Source: an uncultured Saprospiraceae bacterium
GTDB taxonomy: Bacteria > Bacteroidota > Bacteroidia > Chitinophagales > Saprospiraceae
Assembly: GCA_938016265.1 (NCBI GenBank)
Contig: CALLWB010000046.1
Coordinates: forward strand, 1-64,000
Length of the DNA stretch: 64,000 nt
Reading direction: 5' to 3'
Below are positions 8,622-17,188 of this stretch, piece by piece. Within the stretch, counting starts at the first letter, position 1, and every line of letters begins with the position of its first letter. The notes beneath the pieces are model-generated. The model worked only from the letters and a program-made list of their open reading frames with translations. It did no database searches and was not told the origin of the DNA. The translations under genes and the position numbers were made by a program.

Positions 8622-10052
8622 TTAATGAAAAGGACATTTAGAAGGGGCTTGTTGATCATGATCTAGATTGGTCTTATCCTTCCTAGTTTTGAGTTGTGCT
8701 CTTTTCTGAATTTGCATTTTGATACCGTACTTTGGTCTCAAAGTAATTAAGGGCTGATAGGCTATTTCTTGTTCAGTTATTAACTTCCATTTATACTTTC
8801 GAAGAAAATGAACTAAAATTAACTGCATTTCCATCATGGCAAAATTATTTCCAATACAGAGTCTGGGTCCACCACCAAAAGGTAAGTAGGAGAATTTTTT
8901 CCTGTTTTTACTATTCGCCTTGCTAAAACGAGTAGGGATAAATTTCGACGGGTTATCCCAATATTTTGGATTGCGATGAATACCATAAATAAAAGGAGCA
9001 ACAGTTGACCCTTTGACGATTTTAACCCCTTCTATTTGATCATCTTCTAATGCTACTCTGTCCGTTATCCAAGCTGGTGGATAGAGTCTCATGCTCTCTT
9101 GTAGAACCATTTTGGTATATTCTAACTGAGGAAGTTGTTCTAGGCTAGGTTTATCATTTCCTGTTACTTCAGCTATTTCTTCTAGCAGTCTCGCTTCTAC
9201 TTCTGGGTGCTGTGCTAGTAGATATAACGTCCAACTTAAGGCATTTGCAGTTGTTTCATGTCCTGCAGTAATCAAGATTTTCATTTCGTCTAGTAGTTGC
9301 TTTCTACTAAAGCCTTTGTTATTCTCTTCGTATCTAATACTGAGGAGCATGTCTAGAATGTCATTATGCGTTTCTTTACTTGCCTTTCTTTCATCAATTA
9401 GGTCGTATATGATTTGATCCCCCTCCTTAGACAATTCAGCAATTCTTTTATCTTCACCATTTAGTTTATACCACGATTTCAAGAATGGCAGTCGGCCTGT
9501 TTTGACAATGTGTTCCATGATTTCTACCTCAATGAATTCAATTCGGGAAAGTGCCTTTGCTTCAACGTTCGCACTGGATATACAACTGGCAATAATATTA
9601 AAAGTAATTGCCATTAAATCATGCGTAATATCGAATACCTCATTGCTTTCAGCTAAAGCAATTAATCGAAGATCAAATTCATCAATTTTATCCTGCATTA
9701 GTGTGGTAAAATGAGCTAGTTTTTGCTTCTTGAATCCTGGTTGGATTAATCTTCTTTGTTTCAACCAATATTCACCATCACTCGTTAAAAGTCCTTTTCC
9801 TAGATATTCACCAAGTAACTTTTTTTGTTTTTCAGGCTTAGAATAGTTACGAGCATTTTTCTGTAATACTTGCTCTGCTAGTTCTGCATTTTGGGTAAAA
9901 ACAACATCCAAATCTGATTGACCTAGTATGAAAATATCACCATGTGTATCAAAAAAACCACGGAATACTTCAATAGGTTTTTTCAAAAGCTTAGTAATGC
10001 TCAAGAAGAATTTTAATCTGGAAACTCTTGGGAATGCATTGTTGTTATTCAT
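8622..10052 (-). CDS. Cytochrome P450
   Basis: 476 aa. The I-helix oxygen-binding motif AGHETT (about 261-266), K-helix ExxR (ESMR, about 320) and heme-binding loop FGGGPRLCIG (thiolate Cys about 400) are all intact. It is a soluble P450 of the family that resembles eukaryotic CYP4-type and bacterial fatty-acid or terpene hydroxylases; no reductase domain is fused, so separate redox partners are needed. The C-terminal tail adds about 25 charged residues ending CPFH. The gene is downstream of and in the same direction as the flavin monooxygenase, with a 179-bp MITE-like element between them. Both are oxygenases, so they may act on one substrate, but the substrate is not readable. Confidence 0.95.
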   Translation of the reverse strand: MNNNNAFPRVSRLKFFLSITKLLKKPIEVFRGFFDTHGDIFILGQSDLDVVFTQNAELAEQVLQKNARNYSKPEKQKKLLGEYLGKGLLTSDGEYWLKQRRLIQPGFKKQKLAHFTTLMQDKIDEFDLRLIALAESNEVFDITHDLMAITFNIIASCISSANVEAKALSRIEFIEVEIMEHIVKTGRLPFLKSWYKLNGEDKRIAELSKEGDQIIYDLIDERKASKETHNDILDMLLSIRYEENNKGFSRKQLLDEMKILITAGHETTANALSWTLYLLAQHPEVEARLLEEIAEVTGNDKPSLEQLPQLEYTKMVLQESMRLYPPAWITDRVALEDDQIEGVKIVKGSTVAPFIYGIHRNPKYWDNPSKFIPTRFSKANSKNRKKFSYLPFGGGPRLCIGNNFAMMEMQLILVHFLRKYKWKLITEQEIAYQPLITLRPKYGIKMQIQKRAQLKTRKDKTNLDHDQQAPSKCPFH

Positions 10053-10067
10053 GATCTAACTAGTTTA

Positions 10068-10246
10068 AACCCAATTCATGTAATAGGAAGTTTGTTTTAG
10101 GTTGAAAACTCAATAAAAATGTGCGCTCTACGGTGATTTTGACTCGCAGACGTAGTAAGATTACGGGGAGAATCAAAATTGACGGACGTGCACAGTTTTG
10201 CAAAGGTTTCAGCATAAAATGAATTTTCTATTGCATGAATTAGGTT
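10068..10246 (-). mobile_element. MITE-like palindromic element, copy A
   Basis: 179 bp, bounded by AACCCAATTC and GAATTAGGTT, with imperfect terminal inverted repeats of about 30 bp and a palindromic core (GTGCGC ... GTGCAC). Copy B at 12679-12846 is about 96% identical in the opposite orientation; copy A has an 11-bp insertion near its right end. There is no coding capacity. It lies between the flavin monooxygenase and P450 genes; its last two bases overlap the monooxygenase TAA stop. No clear target-site duplication was seen. Confidence 0.75.
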
Positions 10247-11693
10247 AAATGAATTCAATAAACTGATCTTCTAGGTTCGAATATTTCAGAGAATAAGTAT
10301 CCTTAAGGTAATTTTGATCCAATTTCCAAGGGAACTTAGCCCCTTGCTTGGGCAGATAATCTAGGGCTCTAAGAACATAGCTGGAGGAGAAGTCAATAGC
10401 ACTGATCGTTTCCATTTTTGGATTTTTCAGTCGAGGAACACAGTGTGTTTTATCATGCTTATCCATATAATTGAGTAATCGACAAACATAACGCCCCACT
10501 AAATCACTTTTTAATGTCCAAGATGCATTGGTATACCCTACAATACCAACGAAATTAGGTACATTGCTAAACATAGAACCTTTGTAACTAATCAATTTGG
10601 ATGGATCTAATTGTTGATCGTCTACTATAAAATTGATGCCGCCTGCAAATTTGAGTTGTAACCCAGTTGCCGTAATGATTAAATCCGCTTCTAGTTTTTT
10701 GCCAGATTTCAATTCAATTCCTTTTTGATTGAATGTGGTGATATGATCGGTTACTACGGTTAATTTATCCTCTTTGATTGCTTTGAATAGGTCATTGTCA
10801 GGCACGATGCAAACTCTTTGATCCCAAGGATTGTACCTCGGATTGAAGTGAGGATCAATAGCATAATCTTTTCCTAGTTCCTTTTTGATAAGACCGGATA
10901 GATATTGTTTGATTTTCTTCGGTTTTTTCCTAGAAATAGAATAAAAGAACATCGCTTGGAAAATGTTTTTATAACGTGCTAGTGTATGCGCGATTTTGGA
11001 AGGCACTATTCTGTGTAGGAAGTTTGCAATCTTATCTTCACTTGGTACGGACAAGACGTACGAAGGAGATCGTTGTAACATGGTAACGTGCGCTGCTTTT
11101 TTAGCTAACGTAGGAGCAAGGGTAATTGCTGTTGCACCACTACCGATAACTATTACTTTTTTGTCTGTATAGTCAATACTAGAACGCCATTTTTGGGGAT
11201 GAACTATCTCGCCACAATACGTTTCCATACCTTCAAATTTTGGGGTATACCCATTCTCATAGTCGTAATAGCCAGAGCAGACCAACAGGAAATTTGCAGT
11301 ATAAGTAACTACCTTTTTTGAATTATTCACTTCTGATTTGATAGACCATTGTGCATCCTTACTAGACCATTCGGCTTCAACTACTTTATGACTAAATCGG
11401 ATATGCTTTTCAATATCAAATTCCTGTGCGGTTTCCTTTATGTAATCTAGAATCATTTGACCATCAGAAATGGTTTTCTTGCTTTTCCATGGCTTAAAAC
11501 TGTAAGAAAACGTGTACATGTCAGAATCAGACCGAATACCAGGATACCGAAATAAATCCCATGTTCCTCCTATCGCTGTGCGGCTTTCAAGAATTGTATA
11601 GGTTTTATCTGGACAGTTGGTCTGTAAATGATAGGCAGACCCTATGCCTGATAATCCCGCCCCAATTATTAGTACATCAAAATGCTTAGTCAA
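10245..11693 (-). CDS. Flavin-containing monooxygenase / Baeyer-Villiger-type oxygenase
   Basis: 482 aa. FAD fold GAGLSGIG (11-18), then the family block GGTWDLFRYPGIRSDSD. The NADPH fold is GSGATA (about 184-189). Just before it lies F-x-G-(x)n-H-x3-W (FEGMETYC..VHPQKW), which fits the Baeyer-Villiger/FMO fingerprint in relaxed form. The C-terminal motif ATGL is present. It oxygenates ketones or soft nucleophiles with NADPH and O2. The only possible start is TTG, because a TGA precedes it directly. It is divergent from a STAS-LytTR regulator and followed, after a MITE copy, by the P450, so these three genes probably form one regulated oxidation module. Confidence 0.9.
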   Translation of the reverse strand: MTKHFDVLIIGAGLSGIGSAYHLQTNCPDKTYTILESRTAIGGTWDLFRYPGIRSDSDMYTFSYSFKPWKSKKTISDGQMILDYIKETAQEFDIEKHIRFSHKVVEAEWSSKDAQWSIKSEVNNSKKVVTYTANFLLVCSGYYDYENGYTPKFEGMETYCGEIVHPQKWRSSIDYTDKKVIVIGSGATAITLAPTLAKKAAHVTMLQRSPSYVLSVPSEDKIANFLHRIVPSKIAHTLARYKNIFQAMFFYSISRKKPKKIKQYLSGLIKKELGKDYAIDPHFNPRYNPWDQRVCIVPDNDLFKAIKEDKLTVVTDHITTFNQKGIELKSGKKLEADLIITATGLQLKFAGGINFIVDDQQLDPSKLISYKGSMFSNVPNFVGIVGYTNASWTLKSDLVGRYVCRLLNYMDKHDKTHCVPRLKNPKMETISAIDFSSSYVLRALDYLPKQGAKFPWKLDQNYLKDTYSLKYSNLEDQFIEFI

Positions 11694-11776
11694 TCAATTT
11701 GGTTTAAGTGTTAATTTATAAAATTTCTAAGCAAATTTACCTCTATTCTCAATATTTCAAATACCTTTGGCCCCAA

Positions 11777-11827
11777 TAGCGCCTTAAAATGCCTAAACGC
11801 TACTTATTAGCGCCTTAATGTCTAAGT
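11777..11827. promoter_or_regulatory. Direct repeats upstream of the LytTR gene, candidate operator
   Basis: TAGCGCCTTAA occurs exactly at 11777-11787 and 11808-11818 (31 bp apart, about three helical turns). Looser copies are GCCTAAA at 11791 and GTCTAAG at 11820. The site lies between the divergent flavin monooxygenase and LytTR genes. LytTR regulators bind direct repeats, so this is a reasonable binding site for the neighbour. Confidence 0.45.
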
Positions 11828-12589
11828 ATGGAAGAAGAAATTCTAATAGAAACTGATTCTTGTAAGGTAATTTATAATCAATTGGGTTATCTTTTCATTG
11901 AGGTAATGGGGTATTTTTCCTCAAAGTTAATCAAAGAAAATGCCTTGGGAGTATTGGATATAGCTCATGTCAAGGAATGTCCAAATATTATTATCGACCA
12001 AACCAAAATGCGAGGGACTTGGTCTTATGCATTGAAATGGTTGGAATTGGAATTTTTACCTTTGATACAAGAATGGAAAGATGAAATTAAAATTGCCTAT
12101 ATCTGTTCAACAGATTCTTCCAGTAAGCAGTCTTTATACCGTTTTTTTGAAATAACAAATGAATTTGATGTACAGGTTTTTGACCAGTTGGAAGATTCAA
12201 AGAGGTGGCTGTTGAGTTTACCTCCTGAAGAAAAAGAGGAGACCAATTTAAATGTCATTTCTATTAAAAATGAAGGCAGACATGTGATTATTGAAATAGA
12301 ATCAATCAATTATATCTATGTAGAAAAAAAAATAGTCCATATTGAAACTACAGATAAATCCTATGAATTCAGATCCAGCTTAAAAGATATCTTAAATAAA
12401 CTTCCAGCACACTTCCACCAAATCCATCGAAGTTACGCAGTAAATTTGAATCAAGTGGCCTCTATTAAATATTATGCAGGAGGCAGTTATTTACTCTATA
12501 TAAAAGATTTACCTAAGATAAAAATTCCAGTAGGCCGTACTTTTGCTGCCAGTACTAAAAAACGTTTAGGCATTAAGGTGAGGTGGTGA
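11828..12589 (+). CDS. LytTR-family DNA-binding regulator with N-terminal SpoIIAA-like (STAS) domain
   Basis: 253 aa. Residues about 140-250 are a LytTR domain: VIIEIESINYIYVEKKIVHIETTD, then FRSSLKDILNKLP, HQIHRSYAVNLNQV and IPVGRTF. The N-terminal 135 residues have the beta-alpha pattern of SpoIIAA-like/STAS proteins (GYLFIEVMGYFS, NIIIDQTKMRG) and not a phospho-receiver; no conserved Asp pocket is seen. The protein is therefore unlikely to be a two-component response regulator and may sense a lipid or another protein. It is divergent from the flavin monooxygenase/P450 pair, with repeated TAGCGCCTTAA motifs between, so control of that pair is likely. MITE copy B follows 89 bp downstream. 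Confidence 0.82.
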   Translation: MEEEILIETDSCKVIYNQLGYLFIEVMGYFSSKLIKENALGVLDIAHVKECPNIIIDQTKMRGTWSYALKWLELEFLPLIQEWKDEIKIAYICSTDSSSKQSLYRFFEITNEFDVQVFDQLEDSKRWLLSLPPEEKEETNLNVISIKNEGRHVIIEIESINYIYVEKKIVHIETTDKSYEFRSSLKDILNKLPAHFHQIHRSYAVNLNQVASIKYYAGGSYLLYIKDLPKIKIPVGRTFAASTKKRLGIKVRW

Positions 12590-12678
12590 GTTGATTTCTT
12601 TTAGCTCTTCAAGAAACCAGTTCTTCATGCCTTGGTAATTGAAACATAATATCCTCATTTAAATCCTAGCATTTTTTT

Positions 12679-12846
12679 AACCCAATTCATGCAATAGAAA
12701 ATTCATTTTATTGCAAATCTGTGCACGTCCGTCAATTTTGATTCTCACCGTAATCTTACTACACCTGCGAGTCAAAATCACCGTAGAGCGCACATTTTTA
12801 TTGAGTTTTCAACCTAAAACAAACTTCCTATTGCAGGAATTGGGTT
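12679..12846 (+). mobile_element. MITE-like palindromic element, copy B
   Basis: 168 bp, AACCCAATTC ... GAATTGGGTT. The outer 32 bases of each end pair with 27 matches. The core is palindromic (GTGCAC ... GCGCAC). It is the inverted partner of copy A at 10068-10246 and lies just upstream of the ECF sigma gene, so it may affect the sigma promoter or leader. Confidence 0.75.
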
Positions 12847-12915
12847 TAAGTTTTCTTTTTATAACAAATATCTCCCCCCTCCACATGCCAAAAAAAATTA
12901 ATACTTTTACACCCA

Positions 12916-13497
12916 ATGCCACCGCAAAATAACAACCAGCTTTCCAAACAACAGTTTGAAAATTTGTTCCGCACTCATTTTCAACACCTGGTCAATTTTG
13001 CTGCGCAGTACGTCATCGAACAAACCATCGCCGAAGACATTTGCCAAAAGGTATTTCTCACCCTATGGGAAAAACGGACCACCATCGACCCCAATCAATC
13101 CATCAAATCCTACTTGTTTACTGCCGTCCGAAACAAATGCCTCAACCACATCCGCGACCACAAAAAATTCAGAAGTCAGGTACTCGATTTGGACTGTGGA
13201 GAGTATGATCTAGAAGAACCAGTCCCCGAAGAGGCCGACGATGCATTAGCAGCACAAGTCAAAAACGCGTTGGAACAGCTCCCGCAAAAGTGCCGACAGG
13301 TATTCGAATTGAGCAAATTCCAAAACTTAAAATATAAAGAGATCGCAGAAGAACTCGACATTTCAGTAAAAACTGTAGAAGCGCATATGGGGAAAGCTTT
13401 GAAGACATTACGAACACTATTAAAAAATTATTCCATCAAAATAATCGCCGGTTTCGGCTTTCTAAAAATAATTGAATCGCTACTAAGGGTTTTTTAA
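12916..13497 (+). CDS. ECF RNA polymerase sigma factor (FecI-like)
   Basis: 193 aa. Region 2 (about 15-80) shows FRTHFQHLVNFAAQYV, the AEDICQKVFLTLW core-binding helix and KSYLFTAVRNKCLNHIRDHKK, which reads the -10 element. Region 4 (about 115-175) shows LPQKCRQVFELSKFQNLKYKEIAEELDISVKTVEAHMGKALK. Size and order fit the Bacteroidota FecI family. It is first gene of a four-gene run (sigma, FecR anti-sigma, TonB receptor with STN domain, DUF4249 lipoprotein), the standard cell-surface signalling layout in which substrate at the outer membrane frees the sigma factor. MITE copy B ends 69 bp before its start. Confidence 0.95.
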   Translation: MPPQNNNQLSKQQFENLFRTHFQHLVNFAAQYVIEQTIAEDICQKVFLTLWEKRTTIDPNQSIKSYLFTAVRNKCLNHIRDHKKFRSQVLDLDCGEYDLEEPVPEEADDALAAQVKNALEQLPQKCRQVFELSKFQNLKYKEIAEELDISVKTVEAHMGKALKTLRTLLKNYSIKIIAGFGFLKIIESLLRVF

Positions 13498-13531
13498 ACC
13501 TTTAGGGTATACTAATTGAAACGAACTAAAA

Positions 13532-14518
13532 ATGGACTACCTCCAGGATCAACATATCGACGAACTGATTGCTAAATACCTTAGCAACAATACGACTCCG
13601 TCTGAAGTGGAGACCCTGGAAAACTGGGTGTTGGCCGACGAGCAGAACAAGCAGCATTTCCTAAAAATGAAAAAAGCCTGGATGCTAAGCGGTATAGAGC
13701 AAAATACCGGCACCGCCAACACCGACAAAGCCTGGCAGGAACTTAACCAAAAGATCGTTCCGCCAATGAAAATTGTCCCCTCCAAATCAACAAAACGCCG
13801 ATGGTTGGCTATTGCCGCCTCCATGGCACTGCTGCTAGTCGCCTCCTTTTGGTTTTATCAATTCCTCCAGCCAAATGACCTCCTACAAGTAGCCACCACC
13901 ACAGCAACCAAACGTCTGCAATTGGAAGACGGCACGGACGTCGTACTCAATCAAGAAAGCTCCCTCCAGTTTGCCATCAATGAAAAGGCAGGAAAACGAA
14001 TGGCCTACCTCGAAGGAGACGCCTATTTTGAAGTACATCGCGACACCAAACACCCCTTCATAGTAAAAACGAAACATGCCGTAATAGAAGTATTAGGTAC
14101 TTCATTTTACATAGATACTCGAGAAGCACAACAAGAAGTACAAATCATCGTAGAAGAAGGAAAAGTAGCCGTAAAAGCAAACAATGGTTCAGTGGTTCTA
14201 GAACAAGGAGAAAAAGCCATCTTCTCAAAAATCACCAACCAGTTAGTCAAAATCAAAAACCAAGACCCCAACTACAACGCCCTAAAAACAAACATCCTCC
14301 AATTTGACAATACCCCCCTAGCAGAAGTCGCCTTCGCACTAAACAGACAATACAATACCCAAATAAATTTGAAAAACGAATCCCTAAAAAATTGCCAATT
14401 GAATGCTACCTTTAAGCAGAAATCACTGGAATCCGTCCTGAAAATTATCGAATCGACCCTAGAAGTAGACATCACTCGTATAGGCAACAAGGTGGTGATT
14501 TCTGGTAGTTGCAATTAA
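13532..14518 (+). CDS. fecR: FecR-family anti-sigma factor
   Basis: 328 aa. The short cytoplasmic sigma-binding part (about 1-85, with ENWVLADEQNKQHFLKMKKAW) is followed by one membrane helix (about 89-112, WLAIAASMALLLVASFWF), then the periplasmic FecR domain (KRLQLEDGTDVVLNQES...FEVHRDTKHPFIVKT...VLGTSFYID) and a C-terminal DUF4974/STN-like domain (FDNTPLAEVAFALNRQY). It holds the sigma factor inactive at the inner membrane and passes the signal from the TonB receptor's N-terminal domain. It starts 34 bp after the sigma gene and ends 21 bp before the receptor gene, so all are one transcript. Confidence 0.95.
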   Translation: MDYLQDQHIDELIAKYLSNNTTPSEVETLENWVLADEQNKQHFLKMKKAWMLSGIEQNTGTANTDKAWQELNQKIVPPMKIVPSKSTKRRWLAIAASMALLLVASFWFYQFLQPNDLLQVATTTATKRLQLEDGTDVVLNQESSLQFAINEKAGKRMAYLEGDAYFEVHRDTKHPFIVKTKHAVIEVLGTSFYIDTREAQQEVQIIVEEGKVAVKANNGSVVLEQGEKAIFSKITNQLVKIKNQDPNYNALKTNILQFDNTPLAEVAFALNRQYNTQINLKNESLKNCQLNATFKQKSLESVLKIIESTLEVDITRIGNKVVISGSCN

Positions 14519-14539
14519 CTGTTTAGGCAAAAAAAACAA

Positions 14540-17188
14540 ATGGCCAGTTACTCCAAAACAACCATCCACAAACTAATTACTTTTACCCTATTGCTTTGCC
14601 TTTCGGCAAGCTTGTTTGGTCAGCAGAAAGCAATTACCATCAAGGAAAACCAAATAAAAACAACCAAACTCCTAAAACTAATCGCCAAAGAAGGAAACGT
14701 CGAATTCTCCTACAATTCAAAACTAGTCGACCCCAAAAGAACCCTCAATTTTTCCATTTCCAAGGCGACACTGACACAAACACTAGACCTTCTAGCCACA
14801 AAACTCCAAGTCCAATACGAACAAATCGACGATCAAGTCATTCTAAAACCAACAACAAACAATCAGCAAGGAAACACCCCGCCTCCAAAAAAGAAATCCA
14901 CCGTCACCCTAAGCGGGTTGCTCCAAGACCAACAGACCGGAGAAACCCTCATCAATGCGACCGTCGCCTTAAAAGGAACTACCAAGGGCGTATTTTCAAA
15001 TGCCTTTGGTTTTTATAGTTTGTCCCTGCCAGCAGGAGCGCACACATTCGTGTTTTCCTACATCGGTTATGACGAGCAGGAAGTCACCCTTGATCTTCAG
15101 AAAAACACGGCAAAAAACATCCTCCTTAACACCACAAAAATAGACTTACCTCCTGTAACGGTTGGCCTGCCCTTGCGGGAACTACTCAACAAAAAACAAG
15201 CAGGTAACAGCACACTGACGCCAAATGAATTGGGGCAGTTTCCTGAGTTTGGCGGAGAGTCGGGGCTGACGAAAGGCCTGCAAAGTCTTCCTGGGATAAA
15301 GATGCACAGCGATGGATCTGCTGGTTTTTATTCCCGAGGAGGAGAGCGGGACCAAAATTTGATGTTGATCGACGATGCCCCGATTTACAATCCTTCCCAT
15401 TTGTTTGGGTTTTATTCGGTAGTGATTCCAGATTTTGCCAAGAGTATTACGGTGTATCAGGACGACATACCTGCCTCCCTGGGCGATCAACTATCGTCTA
15501 TCATCAGCATTCGGACCAAGGACGGAAATCTGAACAAGATGGAGCTTGGAGGTTCTATTAACCCGTTCATGAGTCGGATCACGGTCGAACTGCCGATTGT
15601 CAAGGAAAAAAGTGCGGTGTTTACTACGTTTCGGCGGTCTTCTTTGGGATTATATGGCGCCACTCCAAACAACAATAATAACTCGACTTATCAATTCCAT
15701 GATTTTCATTTCAAATGGAACTATAAGATCAGTAAGAAAAACAGAATCTACTTCACGCTCCTACAGATTTCTGACCTGATTAAGAATAAAAATACTGGTG
15801 CGAAACAAGTGAACTGGGGCAATTTTGCGAGTACCTTGCGTTGGAATTATATTATTAGTCCCAAGCTGTTCTCCAACACCACGATATATACTGGCACCTA
15901 TGCTTTCCACGTCAATTTACTAGACAATCTTTGGCGGTCGGAGCTGGGAAATTTGAGTTTCAGAACCGATTTTACGCATTACATCAGTGAAAAAATAAAA
16001 ACTAAGTTTGGTGTGGAATTTCAGGGTTATTTTATCCGACCGGGAGAGACGACACGAGATTCTTCCTTGGCTTTTCTCCCGCAAATCACCTCCGATTATT
16101 CCTCTAAAGCCGTCTTATATTATCAAGCAAACTACAAGATCACCGATCAGCTAACGCTTGATGCTGGGCTGCGCTTTTCCTCCTGGAAAAACAATGGACC
16201 AAAGACGTATTTTTTGTATGATGAAAATTATTTACCCGTTGATACGGTGAATGTCGGTAGTGGTACCTTCAATAAATTTGACAACCTGGATCCAAGAATC
16301 AGCTTGCAATATACCTGGAAAGAAACCAATCAGGTAAAGCTGAGTTATGGCCGTTACCATCAATATTTGCAGATTTTATCCAATACGGTTTCTCCATTTT
16401 CTGTCTTCGATATTTGGCAGCCGGCCAACCAAAATCTGGCGCCGCCCGTTTCTTCTCAATATGCACTGAGTTATCTTCGGTACCTGCAAGCGGCCAAACT
16501 ACAGATTAGTCTGGCGGGGTATTACAAGCAGGCAAATAATATTATCGACTACGCGCCCAACACCATTCTGCTAGACAATCCGCACATAGAAGCGAGCCTG
16601 CGGCAAGGCCAATCCAGCGCATATGGCGCCGAGTTTCTAGTAAAAAAAGAACAAGGAAAACTCAATGGCTGGTTCTCCTACAATTATTCAAGGGTGTTTC
16701 GGCAGACGAAGGGACTGAACGACGATTCTCCCTATCGAGCCTTGCAAGATCGCCCACATGAAATTTCCTTGGTGGTCAACTATGACTTGTCCAAGCGAAT
16801 TGCATTGTCTGGGTACTGGACGTCTTTTAGTGGCGCCACCTTCTCTGCCCCCACGTCCTTCTTCACCTATCAAAATCAAACAGTTCCTGTATACGGCGAA
16901 ATGAATAATGACCGGCTCCCTGCCTATCATAGAATGGACATTTCCTTTAAACTTCGACTAAATAGAAAACAGTCCAGTCGATTCCAGCATAGCCTCATGT
17001 TTTCGCTTTACAACGCGATAGGACACAAAAATGTATATGCCGTCAAATTCAACAAACTGGAGGCCGATATTCTCCAAAATCCTACGGTGCCTCGCAATGT
17101 GATCACTCAACAAGATTTGGTCCCTACAAAAGTAGACCTGATCCGTTTCTTCCCTTCGCTAACCTATAAATTTAAAATACGTGCTTAA
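14540..17188 (+). CDS. TonB-dependent outer-membrane receptor with STN signalling domain
   Basis: 882 aa. Signal peptide (about 1-27, ending LFGQ), then STN domain (KTTKLLKLIAKEGNVEFSYN...), which contacts FecR. A carboxypeptidase-regulatory-like domain follows (TLSGLLQDQQTGETLINATVALKGT...GFYSLSLPAG), then the plug (SGLTKGLQSLPGIKMHSDGSAGFYSRGG) and the beta barrel ending in an aromatic-rich final strand (YKFKIRA). It imports an unknown ligand with TonB energy and signals its presence. The last codons overlap the next gene, DUF4249, by 8 nt, which is a usual partner of this receptor type. Iron-siderophore or another scarce ligand is possible; nothing in the sequence decides it. Confidence 0.93.
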   Translation: MASYSKTTIHKLITFTLLLCLSASLFGQQKAITIKENQIKTTKLLKLIAKEGNVEFSYNSKLVDPKRTLNFSISKATLTQTLDLLATKLQVQYEQIDDQVILKPTTNNQQGNTPPPKKKSTVTLSGLLQDQQTGETLINATVALKGTTKGVFSNAFGFYSLSLPAGAHTFVFSYIGYDEQEVTLDLQKNTAKNILLNTTKIDLPPVTVGLPLRELLNKKQAGNSTLTPNELGQFPEFGGESGLTKGLQSLPGIKMHSDGSAGFYSRGGERDQNLMLIDDAPIYNPSHLFGFYSVVIPDFAKSITVYQDDIPASLGDQLSSIISIRTKDGNLNKMELGGSINPFMSRITVELPIVKEKSAVFTTFRRSSLGLYGATPNNNNNSTYQFHDFHFKWNYKISKKNRIYFTLLQISDLIKNKNTGAKQVNWGNFASTLRWNYIISPKLFSNTTIYTGTYAFHVNLLDNLWRSELGNLSFRTDFTHYISEKIKTKFGVEFQGYFIRPGETTRDSSLAFLPQITSDYSSKAVLYYQANYKITDQLTLDAGLRFSSWKNNGPKTYFLYDENYLPVDTVNVGSGTFNKFDNLDPRISLQYTWKETNQVKLSYGRYHQYLQILSNTVSPFSVFDIWQPANQNLAPPVSSQYALSYLRYLQAAKLQISLAGYYKQANNIIDYAPNTILLDNPHIEASLRQGQSSAYGAEFLVKKEQGKLNGWFSYNYSRVFRQTKGLNDDSPYRALQDRPHEISLVVNYDLSKRIALSGYWTSFSGATFSAPTSFFTYQNQTVPVYGEMNNDRLPAYHRMDISFKLRLNRKQSSRFQHSLMFSLYNAIGHKNVYAVKFNKLEADILQNPTVPRNVITQQDLVPTKVDLIRFFPSLTYKFKIRA

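Noticed and set aside
12711-12932. 73-codon plus-strand ORF before the sigma gene
   Set aside because: It lies mostly within MITE copy B and has no protein-like features.
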